Source: Gudongella oleilytica
GTDB lineage: Bacteria; Bacillota; Clostridia; Tissierellales; Tissierellaceae
Assembly (NCBI RefSeq): GCF_004101785.1
Contig: NZ_CP035130.1
Location: 1,426,001-1,490,000 of the forward strand
Direction of reading: 5' to 3'
Length of the DNA stretch: 64,000 nucleotides
Part shown: positions 39,612 to 47,908 of the stretch, one piece after another
Position numbering within the stretch: position 1 is the stretch's first letter
Layout of the letters: each line of letters begins with the position of its first letter
Notes under the pieces: generated by a model
What the model saw: the letters and a program-made list of their open reading frames with translations, nothing else
Told to the model about the DNA's origin: nothing
The model's database searches: none
Program-made: the position numbers and the translations under genes

Positions 39612-40154
39612 CTACATTTCATCCAGAAGCTGCAGCGCTTGAGACAGCTGCTTTTTCAGCTCCACGATCTCCAACTGCGATTTAAAATGATTGTCCTTGT
39701 GTTCCTTGTTGATTTTCTCCAACTCAGCTATTCTAGCTTCGCTCAGGTCCAGCTTCTCCTTCAACTTATTGATCTCGCCAAATAGCTCTTCCTTAGACAG
39801 CTTTGTTTTTATCATCTCATCCTGAAAGCTCAGGCTTCTGTTCTCCATTTCTCTGACCCTGTCGTTTGCCTCTTCCAGTTCCTTCTTAAGGATATTATAC
39901 CTTTCAAGCGGTTCCTTGGCTCGTTTCTCGAGGTCTCTATGAATCGCCTGAAGCTTGAAGTATTCATCGGCAATATTTACGGCAGCCAAAGTAGATGCCA
40001 TAGTTGGACTTAACCTTTCATTTTTGTTGGCAAGCTTCTTTATGTTGCTATCTACGAAAGCAGCAAGTTCTCTTATGTATCTTTCATCATCTGAGCCCAC
40101 TACTGTGAAGTTACGACCATCGATCAAAACGTTTATCTTTCTCTTTTCCGTCAT
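39612..40154 (-). CDS. zapA: Cell division protein ZapA with extended coiled coil
   Basis: 180 residues. Residues 1-90 are the ZapA domain (KINVLIDGRNFTVVGSDDERYIRELAAFVD, then STLAAVNIADEYFKL), which crosslinks FtsZ protofilaments at midcell. Residues 95-178 are a strongly charged coiled coil with leucine heptads, longer than in E. coli ZapA (109 aa). Its place between pheT and the U32 gene is common in Clostridia. GGAGG precedes the ATG. Confidence 0.88.
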   Translation of the reverse strand: MTEKRKINVLIDGRNFTVVGSDDERYIRELAAFVDSNIKKLANKNERLSPTMASTLAAVNIADEYFKLQAIHRDLEKRAKEPLERYNILKKELEEANDRVREMENRSLSFQDEMIKTKLSKEELFGEINKLKEKLDLSEARIAELEKINKEHKDNHFKSQLEIVELKKQLSQALQLLDEM

Positions 40155-40218
40155 AACGTCCTCCTATATTTTTGACCTGCCAAGCCAGTTTTAGGCGGTG
40201 GGACAAAGCCCACCCCCA

Positions 40219-42612
40219 TCAGCTTCTTAGTTTTGCATTATGCTTGTTTTCAAGCCCTGTGATAGTATTTCTTTGTATCCTGCTTATTATATCCTCTGTG
40301 AGGGTCCCTTCATATGACCTGTAGACAATGGAGAAGGCTACACTCTTTTTATTATCCTGAACCTGATTTCCTCTGTAAATGTCGAAAAGACTTATTGCTT
40401 CAACAAGACCTTCTCCATTCTCAATTATGGTTTCCTCAAGCTCTCCTACTAAAACAGACTCATCTACTACTACTGCGATATCTCTTGTAACAGCCGGGTA
40501 CTTTGGAAGTGGTTTGTATTTCACTTCCGGATTTGCGAGTCTTATGATTTGATCAAAATCAATGACACCTGCATATACTTTGTTTTTGATGTCATAGTTC
40601 TCAAGTACGTCAGGGTGTATCTCTCCGAAATACCCCATACTTTCATCTCCAGAATATACTTCGGCTGTCCTTCCCGGGTGGAAGGACGGATGGGAGCTTA
40701 GAGGCTTAAATCTCAAGTTCCTGATCCCCATTCTCCCGAATACCATCTGAAGAGATTCCTTCACGAAATAGAAATCCTTGCTGCCATATACTCCTATTGA
40801 AAGAACCTGTTTCTCATCAGGCAGGTCTGTTACAGGGAGTGATCCGGGGATAAAAACCGAGCCAATCTCATATGCCAGAACTTCATCTATTCCTCTTTTT
40901 TCATTTCTATACAAAAGCTCCATCATGTTTGACAATAGAGTTGTCCTCATGGTGCTGTAGTCCTCACCTAATGGATTCATCAGTCTGATGTATTTTCTCT
41001 CAGGTGCATCCTCAGGCAGGTTCAATTTATCATATGCCTTCGGGCTAATAAAGGAATAAGTCATTACCTCATTATATCCAAGCCCTTGCATCACATTCTT
41101 CACCTTAAGCTCCATTTGTTTGTTATAGGGTCTCTCGCCCCTTGTCAAGCCACCTACAAGAGGTTTGCTTTCAACCCTGTGGAAACCATATATCCTTCCA
41201 ACTTCCTCAATAAGGTCTGCCTCCCCCTCAACGTCATCTCTGAAGGATGGCACCTCAGCCTTTATCAGACCATTCTCCAGGAGTGCCTTGAATTCAAGTC
41301 TTGTAAGATATCCTATCATTTCCTCATCAGCTATATCAGTCCCTATAAGGAGTCTTGCTCTGTCAGGTCTTAAGGTCAATACTCTGGATGCTGAAGTCGA
41401 CTGGTTGACATCTATTTCACCCTTTACTACAGTTCCAGCTCCAATCTCCTCAATCAACTGGCAAGCTCTTTCAACAGCCATCTTGCATAAGTTTGGGTCG
41501 ATTCCCTTCTCAAATCTCGATGAAGCTTCTGTTCTGAGTCCGAACTTCTTCGACGTCATACGAATATGTCTGCTGCTAAAATTTGCTCCTTCAAGCAGAA
41601 CAGTGGTGGTCCCTTGCGTTATTTCGCTGTCAAGACCTCCCATTACCCCGGCTATACCAATGGGCATACTTGCATCAGCAATGATTATGTCATCTTCTCC
41701 CAAAGTTCTTTCTGTACCATCAAGAGTTGTTAATGATTCACCAGATTTTGCTTGTCGCACAATTATCTTTCTTCCCTGCAGCATATCCAGATCAAATGCG
41801 TGAAGCGGTTCTCCCAGCTCAAGCATTACGAAGTTTGTAACATCTACAATATTGCTTATTGGTCTTACTCCAGCATTCATAAGTGTAGTTTGTAACCATA
41901 GCGGGGAAGGTCCAATCTTTACATCCTTGACCACCCTTGAATAATATCTTTTGCAATTTGGTGTTTCAACAAAAATGCCTTGTGTATAATCGTTTATATC
42001 ATCTGCCTCGTGTTTAATTGAAATCCTTGGATATTCCAATTCCCATCCAAACGTTGCTGCTGTTTCTCTTGCCATCCCGTATATACTAAGACAATCAGGT
42101 CTGTTTGGAGTTATCTCAAACTCAATGACATCCTCATCCAATTGGAGATATTCGATTGCATCCGCTCCAAGCGGGTATTCTTTGTCAAATACGAATATTC
42201 CATCTCTTACTTCCTTTGGTATTACATTATCAGGGTAACCAAGCTCCTGAAGTGAGCAAAGCATCCCGTTGGATTCTATTCCTCTGAAGACTGTCGAACC
42301 AATAGATACTCCTCCAGCAAGAACTGCTCCATTAATTGCTACTGGCACATAGTCTCCTTTTTTAAGGTTTGTAGCACCTGTCACTATAGTCTCCAGCTTA
42401 TCCCCCAAATCAACCTTGCACACAAAAAGCTTATCAGCATTAGGGTGTCTTTCTATTTCATTTATCCTGCCCACAACAACGTTTTCGATTCCCTTGTCCA
42501 GGCGGGTTATTGACTCAACGTGAGAGCCTGAGTAGGTAAGACCATCAGCAAGCTCTTTAGGCGAAATTTCAATATTTACGTATTTTCCAAGCCATTTCAA
42601 TGGTAATAGCAT
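40219..42612 (-). CDS. pheT: Phenylalanine--tRNA ligase beta subunit
   Basis: 797-residue partner of PheS in the alpha2-beta2 enzyme. Residues 40-150 are the EMAP-like tRNA-binding domain (VVVGRINEIERHPNADKLFVCKVD), followed by the B3/B4 editing domain (EFEITPNRPDCLSIYGMARE), the B5 domain and the catalytic-like core; the C-terminal 90 residues are the FDX-ACB anticodon domain (KYPAVTRDIAVVVDE). It follows pheS by 15 nt. A short hairpin GGTGGG/CCCACC lies in the gap before zapA (40196-40213) without a T run. Confidence 0.96.
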   Translation of the reverse strand: MLLPLKWLGKYVNIEISPKELADGLTYSGSHVESITRLDKGIENVVVGRINEIERHPNADKLFVCKVDLGDKLETIVTGATNLKKGDYVPVAINGAVLAGGVSIGSTVFRGIESNGMLCSLQELGYPDNVIPKEVRDGIFVFDKEYPLGADAIEYLQLDEDVIEFEITPNRPDCLSIYGMARETAATFGWELEYPRISIKHEADDINDYTQGIFVETPNCKRYYSRVVKDVKIGPSPLWLQTTLMNAGVRPISNIVDVTNFVMLELGEPLHAFDLDMLQGRKIIVRQAKSGESLTTLDGTERTLGEDDIIIADASMPIGIAGVMGGLDSEITQGTTTVLLEGANFSSRHIRMTSKKFGLRTEASSRFEKGIDPNLCKMAVERACQLIEEIGAGTVVKGEIDVNQSTSASRVLTLRPDRARLLIGTDIADEEMIGYLTRLEFKALLENGLIKAEVPSFRDDVEGEADLIEEVGRIYGFHRVESKPLVGGLTRGERPYNKQMELKVKNVMQGLGYNEVMTYSFISPKAYDKLNLPEDAPERKYIRLMNPLGEDYSTMRTTLLSNMMELLYRNEKRGIDEVLAYEIGSVFIPGSLPVTDLPDEKQVLSIGVYGSKDFYFVKESLQMVFGRMGIRNLRFKPLSSHPSFHPGRTAEVYSGDESMGYFGEIHPDVLENYDIKNKVYAGVIDFDQIIRLANPEVKYKPLPKYPAVTRDIAVVVDESVLVGELEETIIENGEGLVEAISLFDIYRGNQVQDNKKSVAFSIVYRSYEGTLTEDIISRIQRNTITGLENKHNAKLRS

Positions 42613-42627
42613 CCAATAATCCCCTCC

Positions 42628-43650
42628 CTAAAACTGATCAAGAAATCTCTTGTCATTGTCAAACAGCATCCTTATGTCGTCAATGCCATATTTTACCATG
42701 GTAATCCTGTCTATCCCCATCCCAAAAGCAAACCCCGTGTACTTTTCAGAGTCTATACCGCAGGTCTCAAGAACCTTAGGATGAACCATTCCACAGCCTA
42801 AAAGCTCCATGCTCCAACCGGTAAAATTGCATGAAGGACAACCTTCTCCTCTGCATTTTATACACGTTACATCAACCTCAGCACTTGGTTCAGTAAATGG
42901 GAAATAATGTGGTCTGAATCTGGTCTTCATATCATCTCCAAATAACTCTTTGACGAAGATGTCCAGAGTGTGTATTAGATTCGCTAAGGAAATGTTCTCG
43001 TCAACGACCAGACCTTCCAATTGATGGAACATTGGCGAGTGTGTGTCATCAACATTGTCGAATCTAAAGGTCCTTCCAGCCGAAACCATTCTAAGAGGAG
43101 CTCCATATTTCTTCATTGCCCTTATTTGAACAGGAGATGTTTGTGTTCTCAGCAGAATATGGTCATTTATATAGAAGGTATCGGACATATCTCTTGAGGG
43201 GTGATTATCTGGAGTGTTCAATGCATCAAAGTTATTCTCGACCGTCTCCACTTCTGGGCCGGTCACTACTTTGAAACCCATGCTTATAAAAAGGTCCTCC
43301 AACTCCTCAGCTGTTGCTATCAGCGGATGTCTATGGCCTCTTACCAGTTTTTCTGTAGAAACTGTTACATCTATAGTCTCTGTAGCAAGTTTTGCCTCTT
43401 TCATCTTCTCCTTAAGAAGCTCCTTAGCCTCAGATATTTTATCTTCGATCTCTGACCTTACCTCATTTGCCATCTGACCGATTACAGGGCGCATTTCTGT
43501 TGACAGCTTGCCCATATCTCTAAGGATCGAGGTGATTTCACCCTTTTTCCCCAGAAATTTGACCCTCAGGCTCTCCAGGTCAGCCATATCCACTACGTTT
43601 TGCAGCTCCTTGAGGGCAGAATCCCTCAATTCCTCAAGTCTATCCTTCAT
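42628..43650 (-). CDS. pheS: Phenylalanine--tRNA ligase alpha subunit
   Basis: 340 residues. An N-terminal coiled coil (1-85) touches tRNA, and the class II core follows: motif 2 FRFDNVDDTHSPMFHQLEGLVVD (near 195-217) and motif 3 GFAFGMGIDRITMVKYGIDDIR (near 305-327). The Cys group CIKCRGEGCPSC near 255 is typical of clostridial PheS. The promoter lies in the end of the upstream methyltransferase gene. Unlike argS, thrS and valS here, the 5' leader of about 45 nt is too short for a T-box. Confidence 0.96.
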   Translation of the reverse strand: MKDRLEELRDSALKELQNVVDMADLESLRVKFLGKKGEITSILRDMGKLSTEMRPVIGQMANEVRSEIEDKISEAKELLKEKMKEAKLATETIDVTVSTEKLVRGHRHPLIATAEELEDLFISMGFKVVTGPEVETVENNFDALNTPDNHPSRDMSDTFYINDHILLRTQTSPVQIRAMKKYGAPLRMVSAGRTFRFDNVDDTHSPMFHQLEGLVVDENISLANLIHTLDIFVKELFGDDMKTRFRPHYFPFTEPSAEVDVTCIKCRGEGCPSCNFTGWSMELLGCGMVHPKVLETCGIDSEKYTGFAFGMGIDRITMVKYGIDDIRMLFDNDKRFLDQF

Positions 43651-43700
43651 AACGGACTCCTTTCAATGTGTAAATTAAATGATTTCTGATTATTTACTAA

Positions 43701-43729
43701 ATTATAGCACCCCGGATACTAAAACTCAA
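43701..43729 (-). promoter_or_regulatory. Promoter of pheST
   Basis: TTGAGT (43729-43724), 17 bp, TATAAT (43706-43701) on the minus strand, overlapping the 3' end of the upstream methyltransferase gene. Confidence 0.7.
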
Positions 43730-44522
43730 CCGACAATCTGGAATTAAGAGAGGCTTCATACATTATGAGAGAAGCGGCTACGCCAGCATTCAGAGATTCA
43801 GCTTTTCCTGGCATTGGTATAGTTATCCTTTGGTCGCAAATATCAAATATCTCTTTAGATATACCGCATCCTTCATTGCCAATAATCACAATATCCCTAT
43901 CTGTAAATTCGTATTCTTTCAGCACAACGCTGCCTTCCATTGAAGTGGAAGCTACCTTGTAACCCTTTGCTTTAAGTTTCTCCAGATCAGAGGCTCCATC
44001 GTGAGTAAAGTATAGTGATGATCTTAATATAGAACCCATCGATGCCTGCACAGCTTTGGGATTAAATGGATCAACTGAGCCTGGCCCTATGACTAACCCA
44101 TTAAAGCCAAAAGCATCAGCAGATCTGATTATTGTTCCGCAATTACCTGGATCCTGAAGTCCATCCAAAAACAAGAATCTCCCTTTACCGGGAAACTCTT
44201 TTATTGTTTTGATTTTCATTTTGATTAATGCCATTACACCTTGAGGTGAGTCCATGGCAGAAAGTCTCGAGAACAATTTGCTGTTTGTGATTATGGCATC
44301 AGTTTTAGCTTCCATACCAGATATCAACGATGCTGTCTCAGGTGCATCAATAAAATCCGAATTTATGATTAGTTTAACGATAAGCCCGCTCTCTCTGATT
44401 GCTTCCGTAATCATTTTATAGCCTTCCACCAGGTAAAGACCTTTTGTCCATCTTCCTTTTCTGGTTTTAAGAGCATTGATCTCCTTGACCACAGGATTGT
44501 TGATTGATGTTATTTCAATCAT
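43719..44522 (-). CDS. TrmH/SpoU-family 2'-O-methyl RNA methyltransferase
   Basis: 267 residues. Residues 1-100 are the substrate-binding domain (LKTRKGRWTKGLYLVEGYKMI), and the knotted SPOUT domain follows with the three motifs: LDGLQDPGNCGTIIRSADAFG (about 118-138), VQASMGSILRSSLY (about 157) and IIGNEGCGISKEIFDICDQRITIPMPGKAESLNAGVAASL in two adjoining parts (IGNEGCG about 212, IPMPGKAESLN about 235). It methylates a ribose of rRNA or tRNA with SAM; the target nucleotide cannot be told. It starts directly at the trkA stop and is often next to pheS in Bacillota. Confidence 0.9.
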   Translation of the reverse strand: MIEITSINNPVVKEINALKTRKGRWTKGLYLVEGYKMITEAIRESGLIVKLIINSDFIDAPETASLISGMEAKTDAIITNSKLFSRLSAMDSPQGVMALIKMKIKTIKEFPGKGRFLFLDGLQDPGNCGTIIRSADAFGFNGLVIGPGSVDPFNPKAVQASMGSILRSSLYFTHDGASDLEKLKAKGYKVASTSMEGSVVLKEYEFTDRDIVIIGNEGCGISKEIFDICDQRITIPMPGKAESLNAGVAASLIMYEASLNSRLSVEF

Positions 44523-45179
44523 TTAATCACCAGCCTTTTGTTCCAGCTTAGCAATTTCATCAGTACTTCCCAAAACCACGAGGATATCTCCTGTTTCAAT
44601 CTTATCATTTGGACCAGGTGAGACGTTTACCTGATCTCCTCTTTTTATTGCCATAACATTTACACCGTATTTATTCCTTAAGCGCAAATCTGAAAGTGTT
44701 TTTCCCCACCATCTCTCCAGGGATCTTATTTCAAGTATGCTGTAGTCAGGAGAAAGTTCAATGTAATCAATTATGCTCTTTGATGTAAGGTTATGAGCAA
44801 CTCTTACTCCCATATCCCTCTCCGGATAGATCACCTTGTCTGCTCCTATTTTTCTCAAAACCTTTCCGTGGAGCTCTGATTGAGCTTTTGTTACTACATG
44901 CTTTACCCCTAGCTCTTTGACTATCAATGTCGCCATTATCGATGCCTGCAAGTCGGTACCTATGCTGACTATGACTACATCAAAGTTCTTCAGTCCAAGC
45001 TCCTTCATGACTGCCTCATCCATTACGTCTGCTTGAATTGCATGGGTCACACTGGGAGAAATCATCTCAACTACGTCCGGGTCGCCGTCGATGGCTAAAA
45101 CCTCATTCCCCAATTCATGGAGAGTTCTGGCAACAGCTGAACCAAACCTTCCACATCCTATTATTGCAAAAGATTTCAT
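44523..45179 (-). CDS. Trk/Ktr potassium uptake regulatory subunit (TrkA/KtrA)
   Basis: 218 residues. The N-terminal RCK_N Rossmann domain has GCGRFGSAVARTL (GxGxxG, residues 8-20) with acidic LAIDGD binding the nucleotide ribose, and the C-terminal RCK_C domain lies at 135-215. The single RCK unit matches KtrA/KtrC more than the doubled E. coli TrkA. It gates the membrane subunit encoded 15 nt upstream, responding to ATP/ADP or c-di-AMP. GAGGAGG lies before the ATG. Confidence 0.93.
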   Translation of the reverse strand: MKSFAIIGCGRFGSAVARTLHELGNEVLAIDGDPDVVEMISPSVTHAIQADVMDEAVMKELGLKNFDVVIVSIGTDLQASIMATLIVKELGVKHVVTKAQSELHGKVLRKIGADKVIYPERDMGVRVAHNLTSKSIIDYIELSPDYSILEIRSLERWWGKTLSDLRLRNKYGVNVMAIKRGDQVNVSPGPNDKIETGDILVVLGSTDEIAKLEQKAGD

Positions 45180-45193
45180 AATAGTCCTCCTCG

Positions 45194-46537
45194 TTAACCT
45201 ACAGTTATGTGTCCCTCTGAATATCTGTATCTCTTATGCTTCCTATTATAACCGAATGCAAATGCCATGGTCAAAGGTCCGACTCTTCCTGCATACATAG
45301 TTCCAATTATGATAAGTTTCCCTGCATTGCTTAGATTTGGGGTAAGCCCTCTTGATAATCCTACTGTTGCGAATGCAGATGTTGCCTCAAACATCGTATC
45401 TAAGAATCCCCAGCTTTCAGTCAGAGTAAGTAAAAAAGAAACTCCTATAATCATTCCCATACCGACTGTTACTATCGCAAGGGACTTAAATACCGTCTCC
45501 TGAGGTATCCTCTTCTTGTAGATCTCAATGTCTCTTTCACCCTTGATAATTGCAATCGTCGCCATTATTACCACGCCAAAGGTTGCGGTTTTAATTCCCC
45601 CTGCAGTTGAACCCGGAGAGCCGCCGATAAACATTAGAATTATGGTAAAAAATGCAGTTGCCTGCATCATTGCTCCAACATCGATGGAATTAAAGCCTGC
45701 AGTTCTCGGTACCACAGCGGCAAACAATGCTGCTCGAACCTTGTCTCCCAGGGTCATATCCTTCAACGTACCTGGATTATTCCATTCCAAAACGAGAATA
45801 AGCAGTGTACCAATCGCTAATAATAAAAATGATATAATGATTACCAATCTTGTATGCAGAGAAAGTCTCTTCCATGATCTGTGCCTCAAGAAGTCGATTA
45901 TTACCGAAAATCCTAACCCTCCAAGCACTACAAGGAAGCATATCGCAACAATTGCAATGGTGGAATCATTATAATCCATGAAGCTATTCCCGGTGATATC
46001 AAAGCCAGCATTGCAAAAAGCTGACACAGAATGAAATAATGAATTCCATATTCCCTGCTTCAATCCAAACTCAGGTATAAAAACATAGGATAATACAACA
46101 GCTCCCACAAATTCAATGAACAAAGTCATTGCTATTACGTACTTTACAAGCTTTACGAGACCAGATAGGGATTCCTGGTTGAGCTGCTCTTTTATAACCA
46201 ATCTTTCCTTTAGTGATATTTTTTTCCCCGATACCAATGCGAAAATCGTGGCCATGGTCATGATACCCAGACCACCTATCTGGATAAGCATAAGGATCAC
46301 AGCCTGTCCAAAAACAGTCCAATGATCAGCAGTGTTGACTACCACCAGTCCAGTGACGCAAACTGCAGAGGCTGATGTAAACAGGGCATCTATAAACCCA
46401 ATGCTTTCTCCTGATACTGAGGCTCTAGGGAGATTCAACAATAAAGCACCTAATAAAATTGTAGTCATAAATCCCAATGCCAGAATTCTTGGCGGATTCA
46501 TTTCCAGACCGTTCAATTTGCTTCTAATAAAAGACAT
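45194..46537 (-). CDS. Trk/Ktr potassium uptake membrane subunit (TrkH/KtrB)
   Basis: About 447 residues, eight or more membrane helices with four pore-loop repeats. The filter glycines appear in SASAVCVTGLVVVN, HSVSAFCNAGFDI, TAGFNSIDVG and ATSAFATVGLSRG. It carries potassium (with sodium or protons) into the cell. The reading frame extends to 46567 with a TTG, but this would start inside the rplT terminator region; CCGGAGG 7 nt before the ATG at 46537 sets the start. Gene order trkH-trkA-methyltransferase forms one operon. Confidence 0.92.
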   Translation of the reverse strand: MSFIRSKLNGLEMNPPRILALGFMTTILLGALLLNLPRASVSGESIGFIDALFTSASAVCVTGLVVVNTADHWTVFGQAVILMLIQIGGLGIMTMATIFALVSGKKISLKERLVIKEQLNQESLSGLVKLVKYVIAMTLFIEFVGAVVLSYVFIPEFGLKQGIWNSLFHSVSAFCNAGFDITGNSFMDYNDSTIAIVAICFLVVLGGLGFSVIIDFLRHRSWKRLSLHTRLVIIISFLLLAIGTLLILVLEWNNPGTLKDMTLGDKVRAALFAAVVPRTAGFNSIDVGAMMQATAFFTIILMFIGGSPGSTAGGIKTATFGVVIMATIAIIKGERDIEIYKKRIPQETVFKSLAIVTVGMGMIIGVSFLLTLTESWGFLDTMFEATSAFATVGLSRGLTPNLSNAGKLIIIGTMYAGRVGPLTMAFAFGYNRKHKRYRYSEGHITVG

Positions 46538-46563
46538 GATTTGCCTCCGGTTTATCCCTTTAT

Positions 46564-46594
46564 GCAAAAAAAGTTCCTTAGTGGAACTTTTGCA
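46564..46594 (-). terminator. Intrinsic terminator of infC-rpmI-rplT
   Basis: Minus-strand AAAAGTTCC and GGAACTTTTTTT pair around ACTAA, right after the rplT stop, with a seven-T tail. Confidence 0.85.
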
Positions 46595-46597
46595 TGA

Positions 46598-46948
46598 TTA
46601 ATTACCCTTTGCAATTTCTACGAGCTTTGCGAAGCCCTCTGAGTCATGGATAGCCATCTCTGAAAGCATTTTCCTGTTTACTTCTATGTTAGCCTTCTTA
46701 AGACCATTGATGAATCTGCTGTAGCTCATTCCATTAAGTCTTGCAGCCGCATTTATTCTTGCGATCCAAAGCTTTCTGAAGTCTCTTTTTCTTTGCTTTC
46801 TACCGATGTAAGCATAGTTCAGTGATTTCATAACTGCCTGATTTGCAGGTCTAAACAGCTTGCTCTTCGCTCCGAAGTAGCCCTTGGCTTGCTTTAGTAT
46901 TTTTTTATGCTTCTTTTTTGCATTGATCGCTCTCTTTACTCTTGCCAT
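46598..46948 (-). CDS. rplT: 50S ribosomal protein L20
   Basis: 116 residues, strongly basic, with the L20 N-terminal extension ([22 protein letters not shown]) and globular end ([26 protein letters not shown]). It binds 23S rRNA in early assembly and, by the leader described at 47725-47868, is expected to repress its own operon. Full family length. GGAGG precedes the ATG. Confidence 0.97.
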   Translation of the reverse strand: MARVKRAINAKKKHKKILKQAKGYFGAKSKLFRPANQAVMKSLNYAYIGRKQRKRDFRKLWIARINAAARLNGMSYSRFINGLKKANIEVNRKMLSEMAIHDSEGFAKLVEIAKGN

Positions 46949-46979
46949 TTTACAATCCTCCTATATATCAATCTGGTAA

Positions 46980-47171
46980 CTATGGTAGCATTGAATCAAT
47001 TCTCTTTTGATCGCCCTTGCTAACCAAAGCTCCCTTTCTAAGATTCCTTACTCTCTTGGCTGATTTCTTGCCTGTCTTATGGCTCTTGTATGCCTTGAAT
47101 CTCTTCAAAAGACCAGTTGCTGTTCTTTTGAACCTTTTGGCGGAGCCTCTGTGAGTTTTCATTTTTGCCAT
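46980..47171 (-). CDS. rpmI: 50S ribosomal protein L35
   Basis: 63 residues, basic, with [20 protein letters not shown] typical of bL35. Located between infC and rplT as in most bacteria; GGAGGATATAGACA precedes the ATG. Confidence 0.97.
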   Translation of the reverse strand: MAKMKTHRGSAKRFKRTATGLLKRFKAYKSHKTGKKSAKRVRNLRKGALVSKGDQKRIDSMLP

Positions 47172-47190
47172 TGTCTATATCCTCCTAACC

Positions 47191-47703
47191 TTATTCTGGT
47201 TTCGGCATCAAAAACATAGTCATGTTTCTGCCTTCCAATTTTGCTTCTTTCTCAATTTTTCCTGCATCGCCTATCAGCTTTGCAAATTCGTCCAAAACTT
47301 CCTTGCCCATTTCAGTATGGCCCATTTCTCTTCCTCTAAACCTTACAGAGACTTTAACTTTATCTCCGTCCTGAAGAAACTCAATGGCTCTGTTTGCCTT
47401 AACATTCAAGTCATGAGATTCAATATTGGGGGTCAATCTTATTTCCTTGATGTTTATGATCTTCTGGTTCTTTCTGGCTTCCTTTTCCTTCTTAGACATT
47501 TCATACTTGTATTTACCGTAATCCATGATCTTACATACAGGCGGCTTTGCCGTCGGAGCTACATTCACAAGGTCCAACCTTCTCTCTGCAGCCAGCTCAA
47601 ATGCCCTTTTTAAAGGAACCACGCCCAATTGACTACCATCCACGTCAATAAGTCTAACCTCTTTTTCTCTTATCTCTTCATTGATTTGAAGTTCTTTAAT
47701 AAT
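47191..47703 (-). CDS. infC: Translation initiation factor IF-3, ATT start
   Basis: 170 residues. IF3 keeps the 30S subunit free and checks the start codon and initiator tRNA. IIKELQINEEIREKEVRLID begins the N-domain and GREMGHTEMGKEVLDEF lies in the C-domain. The frame is open upstream to 47766, but that part covers the leader terminator; the strong SD GGGAGG ends 6 nt before an ATT codon at 47703. Rare AUU starts are a classic feature of infC and give self-control, because IF3 rejects non-canonical codons. First gene of infC-rpmI-rplT. Confidence 0.93.
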   Translation of the reverse strand: MIKELQINEEIREKEVRLIDVDGSQLGVVPLKRAFELAAERRLDLVNVAPTAKPPVCKIMDYGKYKYEMSKKEKEARKNQKIINIKEIRLTPNIESHDLNVKANRAIEFLQDGDKVKVSVRFRGREMGHTEMGKEVLDEFAKLIGDAGKIEKEAKLEGRNMTMFLMPKPE

Positions 47704-47724
47704 CCTACACCTCCCGTGTATAAC

Positions 47725-47755
47725 AAATAAAAAAAGCGGACATAGAAATGTCCGC
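47725..47755 (-). terminator. Attenuator terminator in infC leader
   Basis: GCGGACAT (47755-47748) pairs with ATGTCCGC (47743-47736) on the minus strand, followed by TTTTTTTATTT, 22 nt before the infC SD. Confidence 0.9.
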
Positions 47756-47868
47756 AAATCGACCACAACAAATTAAGGGCACCTGGTGCCTTGTGGAAAT
47801 ATTTACCCTATGAGCCTCAGCTATAGGGTGAGAAGCGGAAACTTCTACTTTGATGAATATTCAATTCC
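47725..47868 (-). promoter_or_regulatory. Ribosomal protein L20 leader of infC-rpmI-rplT
   Basis: A leader of about 140 nt, with GAAGTTTCCGCTTC, ACCCTATAGC and GCTCATAGGGT pairing segments and the terminator hairpin. Order and sequence agree with the L20 leader known in Bacillota, where L20 binding favours termination. Its presence with rplT as third gene supports a closed autoregulatory loop. Confidence 0.85.
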
Positions 47869-47874
47869 TTACAC

Positions 47875-47903
47875 ATTATATGCTACTACCAGGTCTTTGT
47901 CAA
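47875..47903 (-). promoter_or_regulatory. Promoter of infC-rpmI-rplT
   Basis: Perfect TTGACA (47903-47898), 17 bp, TATAAT (47880-47875) on the minus strand. It lies directly behind the pepV stop; start expected near 47868. Confidence 0.88.
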
Positions 47904-47908
47904 ATAAA

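Noticed and set aside
40196-40213. Terminator between pheT and zapA
   Set aside because: GGTGGG/CCCACC forms a stem but no T run follows on the minus strand, so it is not called a terminator.
43651-43718. T-box before pheS
   Set aside because: Promoter mapping by eye leaves about 45 nt of leader and there is no GGTGGTACCGCG-like motif.
46538-46567. N-terminal extension of TrkH by ten codons from a TTG
   Set aside because: It starts inside the rplT terminator and has no SD; GGAGG precedes the ATG at 46537.
47704-47766. Longer IF3 from an upstream start
   Set aside because: The extra codons lie in the leader terminator and its T run; a strong SD points to ATT at 47703.
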